From Balneolales bacterium (GTDB taxonomy: Bacteria; Bacteroidota; Rhodothermia; Balneolales; HLUCCA01): a stretch of DNA of 6,982 bases. Both the position numbers and the translations under genes were made by a program. The stretch is taken from positions 1-6,982 of the forward strand of contig JAIUMT010000161.1 in assembly GCA_022565415.1 (NCBI GenBank), given 5' to 3'. The notes below the pieces were generated by a model, which saw only the letters and a list, made by a program, of their open reading frames with translations, was not told where the DNA came from and searched no databases. Below are positions 1-6,982 of this stretch, one piece after another (positions within the stretch are counted from its first letter, which is position 1; every line of letters begins with the position of its first letter).

Positions 1-1520
1 ATGTGATTTAACAACGAAGCACTTGCGGTGTTTAAGTTTACCCCAACGGTATTCACACAACTCTCGACAACATCATCTAGCTTCTTTGCCAATTTGTACT
101 GGTTTACATCATGCTGATACAGCCCAACTCCGACCGATTTCGGATCAATTTTGACCAACTCGGCGAGCGGGTCCAACACCCTGCGCGCAATTGATATGTT
201 ACCCCGCTGAGCCGCGTCCAGGTCCGGAAACTCATCGCGGGCAATGGCAGACGCCGAGTAAACCGACGCGCCCGCCTCACTCACAATCAGATAAAATAAC
301 TCCTCAGACGGATTCTGATTTTTTCTTCGCTGAATGAGGTCGGCAATAAATGCTTCCGTTTCCCGACTCGCAGTTCCGTTTCCAATAGCAATGATGGATA
401 CATTGTGCTTATCGATGAACCGACTTACGACGGCTTCGGCCTCTGCCACGCGCAGGAAGGGCTCTGTGGGGTAGATCGTGTCGCCTTCCATGTACTTGCC
501 CGTCTGATCAATAACGGCAACCTTACAGCCTGTTCTAAATGCCGGATCAATTCCCATCACAACCTTATTCGCCAGCGGGGGCTGCATCAGCAAATTACCC
601 ATGTTCTCGGCAAAGGTTTTGATGGCATGCTCGTCTGCAGTTTCAGTAAGTTCGTTACGCAACTCGCGTTCCAAAGCCGGATAAAGCAACCGTTTAAAGG
701 CATCTTCGATGGCGTCGAGGAAATGGTCGGTGAAGATGCTATTTTCCGTCTTGAAAACCACATCGTCGATGTGATCCAGGCACTGTTCTTCGAAAACGTC
801 CAGGTTTACGCTTAAAATACTATCGCGCTCGCCGCGATTAAGCGCCAGAATCTGATACGGCTTGAGGTACTTGATTTTGCACGAAAACTCATAGTACGAC
901 TCGTAAACGGTTCTTTCGGTTACAGAACTTACTTTTTTGGATGACAATGCTCCGTAATTTCGAAACTCTTTTCGCAGTTTTTCGCGAACATCGGCGTTCT
1001 CGTTTACCCACTCAGCGCAGATGTCTTTTGCCCCCTGAAGCGCGTCTTGTGCCGATTTAACACCTTTTTCTGCGTCAACGTACTGAGCAGCAACTTCCTC
1101 CGGATCGCCCTTGGTCATGGTTTGGTCGATCATTAACCGGGCCAGCGGCTCCAATCCTTTCTCCCGCGCGATGCTGGCTCGGGTTTTGCGTTTCGGCTTG
1201 TACGGCAGGTACAAATCTTCCAGCGTTTTGAGGTCGGTACAGTTTGTAATCGCCTTTTCGAGCTCGTCAGTTAGCTTTTCCTGCTCGGCAATCGTTTTCA
1301 GAATGGTAACTTTTCGGTCCTCAATGAGGCGGACATAATCAAGATCGTCGCGAATCGCACGCAGTTGTTCCTCATCTAGATCGCCTGTCACCTCACGACG
1401 ATATCGGGCCAGGAAGGGAATAGTAGCACCTTCTTCAAGTAGGGCCGATACTTTTGAAATCTGTGATGCATTGAGTTGTAATTTGGCAGCTATGAAGCTG
1501 AAGATCTGGGTATCAGTCAT
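1..1520 (-). CDS. tex: Tex-family transcription accessory / RNA-binding protein, N-terminal 506 residues (3' end outside window)
   Basis: Tex proteins are cytoplasmic nucleic-acid-binding factors related to eukaryotic Spt6; they affect transcription and RNA processing and end in an RNA-binding S1 domain. The minus-strand frame starts MTDTQIF at 1520 and stays open to the window edge. Visible in order: a helical Tex N-terminal region (about residues 1-190) with the family-like segment FLARYRRE; LALNRGER (G230); a YqgF/RNase H-like domain opening with MGIDPAFRTG (M322, D325), then IGNGTASRET (G380-T383) and VSEAGASVYSAS (E415); then SVGVGLYQHDVNQ; and finally NTVGVNLNTASASLL, the start of the helix-hairpin-helix region, where the window ends. 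Family members are usually about 720-780 residues, so the rest of the helix-hairpin-helix part and the S1 domain lie off the window. No frameshift is seen. It is divergent from the phosphatase gene. The start has no Shine-Dalgarno sequence, but no other Met fits better. The family assignment is very secure; the physiological role is not shown here. Confidence 0.95.
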   Translation of the reverse strand, partial: MTDTQIFSFIAAKLQLNASQISKVSALLEEGATIPFLARYRREVTGDLDEEQLRAIRDDLDYVRLIEDRKVTILKTIAEQEKLTDELEKAITNCTDLKTLEDLYLPYKPKRKTRASIAREKGLEPLARLMIDQTMTKGDPEEVAAQYVDAEKGVKSAQDALQGAKDICAEWVNENADVREKLRKEFRNYGALSSKKVSSVTERTVYESYYEFSCKIKYLKPYQILALNRGERDSILSVNLDVFEEQCLDHIDDVVFKTENSIFTDHFLDAIEDAFKRLLYPALERELRNELTETADEHAIKTFAENMGNLLMQPPLANKVVMGIDPAFRTGCKVAVIDQTGKYMEGDTIYPTEPFLRVAEAEAVVSRFIDKHNVSIIAIGNGTASRETEAFIADLIQRRKNQNPSEELFYLIVSEAGASVYSASAIARDEFPDLDAAQRGNISIARRVLDPLAELVKIDPKSVGVGLYQHDVNQYKLAKKLDDVVESCVNTVGVNLNTASASLLNH

Positions 1521-1591
1521 TAGAATATCGTATTTTCAAAGTATAATTTTACAGGAAACCAATATACAACCCCGACATCAAAGTTGATTAC
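1521..1591. promoter_or_regulatory. divergent intergenic region with candidate promoters for tex and the phosphatase gene
   Basis: This 71-bp AT-rich spacer separates two divergently transcribed genes, so both promoters should lie in or very near it. On the plus strand TATAAT occurs at 1542-1547, but no TTGACA-like box sits 16-18 bp upstream. On the minus strand TATACTTTG reads from 1545 to 1537, resembling the TAnnTTTG -7 element of Bacteroidota promoters but with one extra base between TA and TTTG. A TTG lies 21 bases further upstream (1569-1567). The two candidates overlap, so the transcripts might compete for polymerase. That the region contains promoters follows from the layout; the exact boxes are guesses. 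Confidence 0.35.
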
Positions 1592-2353
1592 ATGAAAACC
1601 GAAGAATTACTCGCCAATGCCATTAAATTTGCCCAAATCGGCGGAAACCATACGCTGAATTATTTCAGAAAGTCGGTCGAGGTGATACGAAAGGCAGATT
1701 CTTCGCCGGTTACCGTCGCCGACCGTGAAGCAGAATGGAAAATTCGTGAATTAATTCAGGCTGCATATCCGGAGCATGGAATTATCGGGGAAGAGCATGG
1801 TCGTGTAAATCCCGAATCGAATATTCAATGGGTTTTGGATCCCATCGATGGCACGGTTTCGTTCATTCATGGAATTCCGCTATACACCACGCTGATTGGG
1901 GTTTTGGTCGACAATAAGCCCGTCGCAGGGGTCATTTATGCACCTGCAATGGATGAAATGTGTGCAGGTTCTGCTGAGTCTGGCACCACATTGAATGGTG
2001 TCAGCGTGAAGGTTCGCCAGTGCGAAAATCTCAAAGAGGCGACCCTCATCACTACCGACAGAAAGAACATCCGAAAGTACAATTTTGACGCGCCTGTTAA
2101 TGAATTGATGAAAGCTGTTCGTGTTGACCGAACCTGGGGCGATGCTTACGGACACATGATGGTAGCCAGCGGAAGGGCAGATGTGATGTTCGATCCCATT
2201 TTAAATATTTGGGATGCAGCAGCGTTATTACCTGTAGTTGAAGGAGCAGGCGGACATTTCATAGATGTGAACGGAAATGCTGATATATCAACTGGTAACG
2301 GAATTTCAGTTGTGCCCGGATTGCGAAACGAAGTACTTTCCTATTTTAACTAA
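1592..2353 (+). CDS. inositol monophosphatase-superfamily phosphatase, probably HisN-type histidinol-phosphatase
   Basis: A soluble magnesium-dependent phosphomonoesterase of 253 residues, the usual length for this superfamily. The metal and catalytic motifs are all intact: TVAD with D44, GEE with E67/E68, DPIDGT at 83-88 (D83 and D86 bind metal; T88 is the usual helper of the catalytic water), and the late IWDAAAL motif with D208, followed by EGAGG (218-221). The stretch WGDAYGHMMVASGRADVMFD (182-201) just before it is the substrate-side region and looks like HisN-type histidinol-phosphatases, which convert L-histidinol phosphate to histidinol in histidine synthesis, rather than SuhB or CysQ. 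This specificity is inference; a general sugar or inositol phosphatase remains possible, and no other his gene is nearby. The start at 1592 has no Shine-Dalgarno sequence. It is divergent from tex and 33 bp upstream of the M1-like gene, so the two are probably cotranscribed. Confidence 0.9.
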   Translation: MKTEELLANAIKFAQIGGNHTLNYFRKSVEVIRKADSSPVTVADREAEWKIRELIQAAYPEHGIIGEEHGRVNPESNIQWVLDPIDGTVSFIHGIPLYTTLIGVLVDNKPVAGVIYAPAMDEMCAGSAESGTTLNGVSVKVRQCENLKEATLITTDRKNIRKYNFDAPVNELMKAVRVDRTWGDAYGHMMVASGRADVMFDPILNIWDAAALLPVVEGAGGHFIDVNGNADISTGNGISVVPGLRNEVLSYFN

Positions 2354-2386
2354 GAGTACTAAGCTATTGAACTTCATATATATACA

Positions 2387-4702
2387 ATGAAAAAACTTCT
2401 ATTCTCAGTTCTTTTTGTTTGCAGCATTGCGGCATCATTATCGGCCCAGATATCTGAGTATTCCGGCTGGCATGATTATCCCTTCGAATTTACGCATCTG
2501 CAGTTAACATTGGATATGGATCCGGAGTCGGAAGTGGTTCGTGGAGTAGCTGCCTGGCAAATGAGAGTCAATTCTTCTCAAGCCCGGGAGATTGAACTTG
2601 TCGCCCTCAGAACGGATGTTATTTCTGTCTTAATTAACGAGAGAACAGTTGACTTTCATGCACGTGTCGACACTTTGGTGGTTACGTTACACACCGCTTA
2701 CGATATCGATACCCGTTTCAAGCTGGAAGTTAAATACAAAACGGAATCCGATTTTGGAGTGCATCGTAGCGCATCTGGCGCATTTTGGTCATCTTTGTTG
2801 CCCGGAGCAGCCTCAAACCTGCTTCCATCCGTTCCATCACCCGAAATTCAGACTCCAACCGACATCAGAATAATTGTTCCTGCTAACTGGAAAGCGGTGG
2901 CCAACGGGAAGAATCTGGCAAACATCTTACTTCCAGAAGGGCGTCGGCTTTATCATTGGCGTTCTGTTACTCCCGTTGCAACGACCGATATCGCCGTTTA
3001 TGCTGGTGCTTTAGAAGTCGAGACGATCACGCAAAACGGTACGGTCCTTTCTGTATACAACGAACCCGGCTCGCTAACTACTCAAGAAAGGGCCAAGCTG
3101 ATGGAGACTCTGAAGGAGTTCACTGCGCAAACTGAAAATATGCTGGAAAAGCCTCTTCCTTACGGGGCATTGAACGTGATCTATCTGCCAGACCATCGTT
3201 GGGAAACACGTTTTTCTGTCGGCGGTTTTGCCTATGTTTTTGAAAATGGAGGCGATTATAACAAGCAGATTGCTCGGGCGATTGCTGGTCAATATATGGG
3301 ACTATTTCATCGCTCAAAATCAATAGATGATAATAGTCATATTATTGCAGCTCAATCTATTATATATCACAACCTAATAAATAGTATAGGGATTGATAAC
3401 CGTTCACTTCAGAAGCATGATTATCCAGAGTGGTCCACTTCGATCTGGAAACCGCTTACCTCAACTTTTTTGAATTATGGACTCACTTTCACAGATTCTG
3501 AGTACGATTTCCTGCTTACTGATTCACAACAAGCAGCGTTAGATCAGCTGCAAAATAGTCTTGCCGAAATAGTGACGCACCCGGCGGGAGCTTACTCCTG
3601 GAATGATTGGATGTCTAAACTAGGCGTGGAAAACCCCGAACCATTTATTGACATTTCTGAGCCAAACCTCCCGGAAGTCGAATCATACACGGTGATTTAT
3701 GAGCTCGATGAAGAGAATGGTCGATACGAGTTTGAAATTATTCCTGATAATACATATCCAGATCGTTACTTATCGCTGGTTATTCGGCAGTTTATGGACG
3801 GTGCAGTCACCGATTTAGAGATTCTCGCTAGTAACAGGGGTGATCGATTACACCTCAATGCAAGTGGATTTGTTGAAAATATGTACCTCATAAACGACAA
3901 TCCGAATCTGAATTTTATCGAAATCAAGCCAGCGGCATTTTGGTTGTATCAGTTACGACGCGATAGCGATCCGGCCCGACGGATGGAGTCTGCACGTGGA
4001 TTTGGTCGGGTTCAAAACGATCCCGACGTTCAGCTAATTCTTCAGGATCTCATTAGAAACGAACCGGATGAAGATGTGAAAGCTTCCCTTGTGACCAGTC
4101 TGTCACAAATTCTTGGAGACGCTTTCGGGACTCACCAACGTTTTATTGAGCTATTTAATGATTCATCCAGAAAAGTTCGTTTTGCTGCGCTTAAGGCAGT
4201 GCGAAACTACAAAGGAAATGAAGCTGTGCAACAAGCTGTATTTCGAATTATAAGTCAGTCTCAAGACATCGATTACGTAAATTTGGCTATCGAAACCTAC
4301 GAATATATCGTAGATGAAGCCGAATTCTATTCGGTTGCTAGAGGGCTGATACACGAAGACCAAGACGACTTGGATTTCACCGCAACCATCATCCCCAGAA
4401 TCGTGAATACATCTCAGGGACGCACATTTGCGCCGAATCTCATGCAATACCTGGGTAGCGAATATTCATATTCACTGCGAAAACTGACATTTGATACGCT
4501 TATACGAATTGAAATGGAGTCAACATACTGGCGCGAAATTCTACCAGATTTGTTACGTGATGCGGATCCCCGGTTTCGCTACGTCGCCCTTGAGCTGGTT
4601 CATCACTTGAATGCATCTGATCGCGATGAACTGCTTCAAGAACGACGTTATAACGAATATGACGTGCGGGTGCTGGAAAGAGTGATGTCGCAACGTAATT
4701 AG
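2387..4702 (+). CDS. secreted M1-aminopeptidase-like protein lacking the zinc site, with C-terminal HEAT repeats
   Basis: A 771-residue exported protein of unknown function. Residues 1-20 form a signal peptide (MKKLLFSVLFVCS, then ASLSA before Q21). Residues about 25-210 resemble the beta-rich N-terminal domain of M1 aminopeptidases. Residues about 215-410 occupy the place of the gluzincin catalytic domain, but the HExxH zinc motif is replaced by RAIAGQYMG (297-305): by alignment R, A and G stand where His, Glu and His belong, while Gln302 and Gly305 of the usual HExxHQWFG remain. The GAMEN/GGMEY-like exopeptidase motif reads GGFAY (279-283). No Glu occurs between 306 and 347, so the third zinc ligand is also missing. 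From about 527 to 770 there are roughly six helix-pair HEAT-type repeats (for example around 545-577, 583-610 and 714-742). The frame is intact, so this is a pseudo-enzyme rather than a pseudogene. A scaffold or peptide-binding role is inference. It lies 33 bp after the phosphatase gene, and its stop overlaps the converging permease gene by 4 bp. Confidence 0.85.
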   Translation: MKKLLFSVLFVCSIAASLSAQISEYSGWHDYPFEFTHLQLTLDMDPESEVVRGVAAWQMRVNSSQAREIELVALRTDVISVLINERTVDFHARVDTLVVTLHTAYDIDTRFKLEVKYKTESDFGVHRSASGAFWSSLLPGAASNLLPSVPSPEIQTPTDIRIIVPANWKAVANGKNLANILLPEGRRLYHWRSVTPVATTDIAVYAGALEVETITQNGTVLSVYNEPGSLTTQERAKLMETLKEFTAQTENMLEKPLPYGALNVIYLPDHRWETRFSVGGFAYVFENGGDYNKQIARAIAGQYMGLFHRSKSIDDNSHIIAAQSIIYHNLINSIGIDNRSLQKHDYPEWSTSIWKPLTSTFLNYGLTFTDSEYDFLLTDSQQAALDQLQNSLAEIVTHPAGAYSWNDWMSKLGVENPEPFIDISEPNLPEVESYTVIYELDEENGRYEFEIIPDNTYPDRYLSLVIRQFMDGAVTDLEILASNRGDRLHLNASGFVENMYLINDNPNLNFIEIKPAAFWLYQLRRDSDPARRMESARGFGRVQNDPDVQLILQDLIRNEPDEDVKASLVTSLSQILGDAFGTHQRFIELFNDSSRKVRFAALKAVRNYKGNEAVQQAVFRIISQSQDIDYVNLAIETYEYIVDEAEFYSVARGLIHEDQDDLDFTATIIPRIVNTSQGRTFAPNLMQYLGSEYSYSLRKLTFDTLIRIEMESTYWREILPDLLRDADPRFRYVALELVHHLNASDRDELLQERRYNEYDVRVLERVMSQRN

Positions 4703-5982
4703 TTATAGCGCAGCCATTTGAACAACTCTCCAAACGAGGCTTTTTTACCGTACATCAAAATACCTACGCGATAAATTCGGCTGCTCAACCAGATTAATGC
4801 GGTAAAAGCTAGCACCATTAAAACAACGCTGAGCAGTATTTCCCACATCGGTACCGGCGACATGGCCACGCGCATGGGCATGAGCATAGGTGCAAAAAAT
4901 GGGATTAAACTAGTGATGGTCGAAAATGTTGAGTCTGGATCAGATGCCACATTTCCGATAAACAGCAACGGAATCATGATGGGAATCATAATCGGGATCA
5001 TCAGCTGATTTGCATCACTTTCGGAGTCAACTGCCGATCCTACGGCAGCAAATAGCGCACTGTAAATCAAATATCCCAACAAGAAGAAGACGATAAATAC
5101 GATCCAGGTTTCAATTCCGATGGCCGGAATATTGAAGGGAAGGTCAGCAGCCTGAGCGCCGGCTTCAGCACCTGTACCAGATGTGCCTCCCATCATTAAT
5201 GCCGCTATCGGACCTGCGACGGCGAGCAATGCCGCACCCGAAACCGACCAAAGCGCAAATTGCGTTAATCCAAGGGCACCAACGCCTAAAACTTTACCCA
5301 TCAGCAATTCAAATGGCTTTACTGAAGATGTAATTACCTCAATTATTCGGTTGGTTTTCTCTTCAATAACACTACGCATAATCACGGCTCCGTAGCCGAA
5401 CATCGCAGCGTAGATTATAAAAAACATGATGTATCCCACGAAAAACAGGGCCATGGTGTCTTGAGTTTCCTCGCCTGTTTCAGTAATTCTTCGGGTTTGT
5501 AGGGATGTTCGCATGGCAAGAATATCGCGGATGTCGGCGCTTACCTCTGCACGATCAAGGCGCTCGTTCTGTAATGCAGTACGGATATCACTTCGAAGCT
5601 CACTTACCAGACTGAGTCCGCCACTGCCACGATAAAAAAGCTCAGGTGCCTGTTCGTTTGAAATGGTCTCCTCTGTTATGCGTATATATCCGTCAATTTC
5701 ACGCGCCATAACCATTTCCCGCAGACTGTCGACCGGAGTGTCGGGATACGATACATATCGCTCCGGATTCATCTCAGCTAATCGCTCATAAATGGTCTCT
5801 GTATTGTCTTGAATGCCGATTACATGTGTTTGCTCGGTATCCATCATGCTTAAGAAAACGGGTACGGCTATAAGGATTAGTAATCCCAATGGTGCCAAAA
5901 GGGTAGATATGAGGAAGGCTTTTGTGCGAACCCGCGTGATGTACTCGCGTTTGAAAATGAGGAAAAATTTGGATGTGTTCAT
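4699..5982 (-). CDS. ABC-2 type transporter permease, NatB family
   Basis: This is the membrane subunit of an ABC exporter, 427 residues, working with the ATPase encoded 5 bp upstream. A short cytoplasmic N-terminus (FKREYITRVRTKAF, 9-23) leads into membrane segment 1 (about 23-46). A large extracytoplasmic domain of about 130 residues follows, then membrane segments near 178-200, 230-256, 291-314, 326-345, 354-373 and 380-401. After the second segment lies the charged motif VIEEKTNRIIEV (205-216), a hallmark of NatB/YhaP-like permeases that is thought to couple to the ATPase. Another family-like stretch is AVGSAVDSESDANQ (313-326). A Gly/Ala-rich loop occupies 264-280. NatAB of Bacillus exports sodium; many relatives are of unknown substrate and the substrate cannot be read from this sequence. 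The start at 5982 directly follows the ATPase stop, fitting translational coupling. The stop overlaps that of the converging M1-like gene. Confidence 0.92.
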   Translation of the reverse strand: MNTSKFFLIFKREYITRVRTKAFLISTLLAPLGLLILIAVPVFLSMMDTEQTHVIGIQDNTETIYERLAEMNPERYVSYPDTPVDSLREMVMAREIDGYIRITEETISNEQAPELFYRGSGGLSLVSELRSDIRTALQNERLDRAEVSADIRDILAMRTSLQTRRITETGEETQDTMALFFVGYIMFFIIYAAMFGYGAVIMRSVIEEKTNRIIEVITSSVKPFELLMGKVLGVGALGLTQFALWSVSGAALLAVAGPIAALMMGGTSGTGAEAGAQAADLPFNIPAIGIETWIVFIVFFLLGYLIYSALFAAVGSAVDSESDANQLMIPIMIPIMIPLLFIGNVASDPDSTFSTITSLIPFFAPMLMPMRVAMSPVPMWEILLSVVLMVLAFTALIWLSSRIYRVGILMYGKKASFGELFKWLRYN

Positions 5983-5987
5983 GGGCG

Positions 5988-6896
5988 TTAAACGGTTACA
6001 GATTCTTTTTTTACGGTCTGAATGAATATTTCCTGCAAGGATGGCAGCACAAGTTCGTATCGAATGATTGTTACATGCTGCATGGCCGATTCAAGAATGG
6101 ATTTAGGATCTACTCCTACATCGGGCACGATTTCAGCGAAACGATTTGACCTGTTTAAAAATCGAACGTTTTGGATGGTATCTAGAAATGAGCTGTCTCC
6201 TTCGAACTCGAGAACCACCGTATTTTTCCCGAACGAGCGTTTGATCTCACCTAAATCACCCTGCAAGACATTCTTCCCTTCTTTGTAGAGGCAAATGTAA
6301 TCGCACATTTGTTCTACCTGCTCCATCCGGTGTGTTGAAAACAGAATGGTCTTACCGCGAGATTTCAATTCCAGAATAACATCGCGCAGAAGCTCGCTGT
6401 TGATGGGATCGAGTCCGCTAAATGGTTCATCGAAAATGAATATTTCAGGGTCGTGGGCAACGGTTGCAATGAACTGAATTTTCTGCTGCATCCCTTTCGA
6501 CAATTCTCCAATCTCCTTTTTTGCCCAGGTTTTGGCTTCGAATCGTTCGAGCCAATATGAAATGGATTTTCGTGCGGTGGCAATATCGAGCCCTTTAAGT
6601 TGAGCCAGGTATAGAAGTTGTTCACCGACTTTCATCTTTTTGTATAGTCCGCGTTCTTCGGGCATGTAGCCGATTTCGCGTTGGGTTTCCGGACTAGCGA
6701 TTTTGCCATTTACCAGTATTTGACCCGAATCCGGAACCATGATGTGGTTTATCATACGAATTGTAGTGGTTTTTCCGGCACCGTTCGGACCTAGAATTCC
6801 ATAGATTTTTCCCTCAGGAATATCAAAAGAAACATTATCGACGGCTTTGTTGGTACCAAATGTTTTACTCACATTTTGAACCTGAATCATTGACAT
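5988..6896 (-). CDS. ABC transporter ATP-binding protein, NatA/YhaQ-like
   Basis: The cytoplasmic ATPase of the exporter, 302 residues. All nucleotide-binding motifs are present: Walker A GPNGAGKT (36-43), Q-loop region GYMPEERGLY (76-85; Glu80 stands where other ABC ATPases have Gln, as is common in this subfamily), ABC signature LSKGMQQK (132-139), Walker B IFIFDEP (152-158) with catalytic E157, D-loop SGLDP (160-164) and switch H189 in FSTHR. After about residue 215 comes a C-terminal extension of roughly 85 residues, like the DUF4162-type tail of DrrA/NatA-related ATPases. The start at 6896 is the first Met after an in-frame stop at 6912-6914; Met3 at 6890 is an alternative. There is no Shine-Dalgarno sequence. 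It is transcribed first, with the permease 5 bp downstream, so the two form one operon. The transported substrate is unknown; sodium export is only the precedent from NatA. Confidence 0.95.
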   Translation of the reverse strand: MSMIQVQNVSKTFGTNKAVDNVSFDIPEGKIYGILGPNGAGKTTTIRMINHIMVPDSGQILVNGKIASPETQREIGYMPEERGLYKKMKVGEQLLYLAQLKGLDIATARKSISYWLERFEAKTWAKKEIGELSKGMQQKIQFIATVAHDPEIFIFDEPFSGLDPINSELLRDVILELKSRGKTILFSTHRMEQVEQMCDYICLYKEGKNVLQGDLGEIKRSFGKNTVVLEFEGDSSFLDTIQNVRFLNRSNRFAEIVPDVGVDPKSILESAMQHVTIIRYELVLPSLQEIFIQTVKKESVTV

Positions 6897-6923
6897 AAGT
6901 TTTGAGTTAGGTTAAGGTTTTGG

Positions 6924-6982
6924 CTATGATACGGTAGTACTATCAATGAGTTGTCGAAAATCTCGTCTAATTTCAAGCATTA
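6924..6982 (-). CDS. possible C-terminal end of a further upstream minus-strand gene
   Basis: On the minus strand the last 59 bases read in one frame as MLEIRRDFRQLIDSTTVS followed by TAG at 6926-6924. The Met need not be a start, since the frame runs off the window. The residue mix (charged, amphipathic, helix-like) looks like a protein C-terminus, and the stop would lie 27 bp before the ATPase start, a normal spacing inside an operon. Against this, a second minus-strand frame is also open over most of the stretch (it has a stop at 6982-6980), and 18 codons are too few to prove coding. If it is not coding, this region would be the promoter and leader of the transporter operon; I see no convincing -35/-10 pair in it. 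Confidence 0.3.
   Translation of the reverse strand, partial: MLEIRRDFRQLIDSTTVS

Noticed and set aside
405..815. Plus-strand open frame of 136 codons
   Set aside because: It lies wholly inside the tex gene on the opposite strand, whose frame carries clear family motifs; the plus-strand product has no recognisable domain.
1880..2155. Minus-strand open frame opposite the phosphatase gene
   Set aside because: The plus-strand frame encodes the DPIDGT-to-WGD part of a well-recognised enzyme; this is an antisense shadow.
3221..3376. M1-like gene as a decayed pseudogene
   Set aside because: There is no stop or frameshift across 771 codons, the signal peptide is intact and the HEAT region is well formed; loss of zinc ligands alone indicates a pseudo-enzyme.
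4738..4750. T-run at 4741-4746 as a terminator for the M1-like gene
   Set aside because: No adequate hairpin stem precedes it, and it falls within the coding sequence of the permease, where it encodes a lysine pair (GKK).
5183..5395. Plus-strand open frame within the permease gene
   Set aside because: It is the reverse strand of permease membrane segments and has no independent start context or motif.
6897..6982. Sigma70-type promoter upstream of the ATPase gene
   Set aside because: A TCGACA-like box is present on the minus strand, but no TATAAT-like box lies at 16-18 bp from it; the evidence is too thin to annotate.

Overview
The window carries five clearly supported protein genes on both strands, with no RNA gene, insertion sequence, CRISPR array or phage gene that I can see. 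Moderate GC content, AT-rich start regions without a Shine-Dalgarno motif before all five genes, and a secreted protein whose signal peptide ends in Ser-Ala before Gln all point to the Bacteroidota/Balneolota/Rhodothermota side of the bacterial tree. A Balneolaceae-like organism is my best guess, but this is inference from style, not an identification.

Layout from left to right. (1) Positions 1-1520, minus strand: the first 506 residues of a Tex-family RNA-binding/transcription accessory protein, cut by the window edge. (2) 1521-1591: a 71-bp divergent intergenic region that must hold the starts of both flanking transcription units. (3) 1592-2353, plus strand: a magnesium-dependent phosphatase of the inositol monophosphatase superfamily, closest in appearance to HisN-type histidinol-phosphatases. 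(4) 2387-4702, plus strand, 33 bp further on: a secreted 771-residue protein with an M1-aminopeptidase-like front end and a HEAT-repeat back end, in which the zinc-binding and catalytic residues of M1 enzymes are absent. (5) 4699-5982 and 5988-6896, minus strand: an ABC-2 exporter permease and its ATPase in NatB/NatA style, 5 bp apart and transcribed ATPase first. The last 59 bases (6924-6982) look like the tail of one more minus-strand gene just upstream of the ATPase, but this is weak.

How the genes relate. The phosphatase and the M1-like protein are probably cotranscribed, though no shared pathway is evident. The ATPase and permease form one membrane exporter. The M1-like gene and the permease gene converge and overlap by 4 bp at their stop codons, leaving no room for a terminator between them. 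The most unusual item is the M1-like protein: a periplasmic or outer pseudo-peptidase plus HEAT repeats, an architecture recalling eukaryotic TAF2, with a marked AT-rich dip in the DNA at the former active site.
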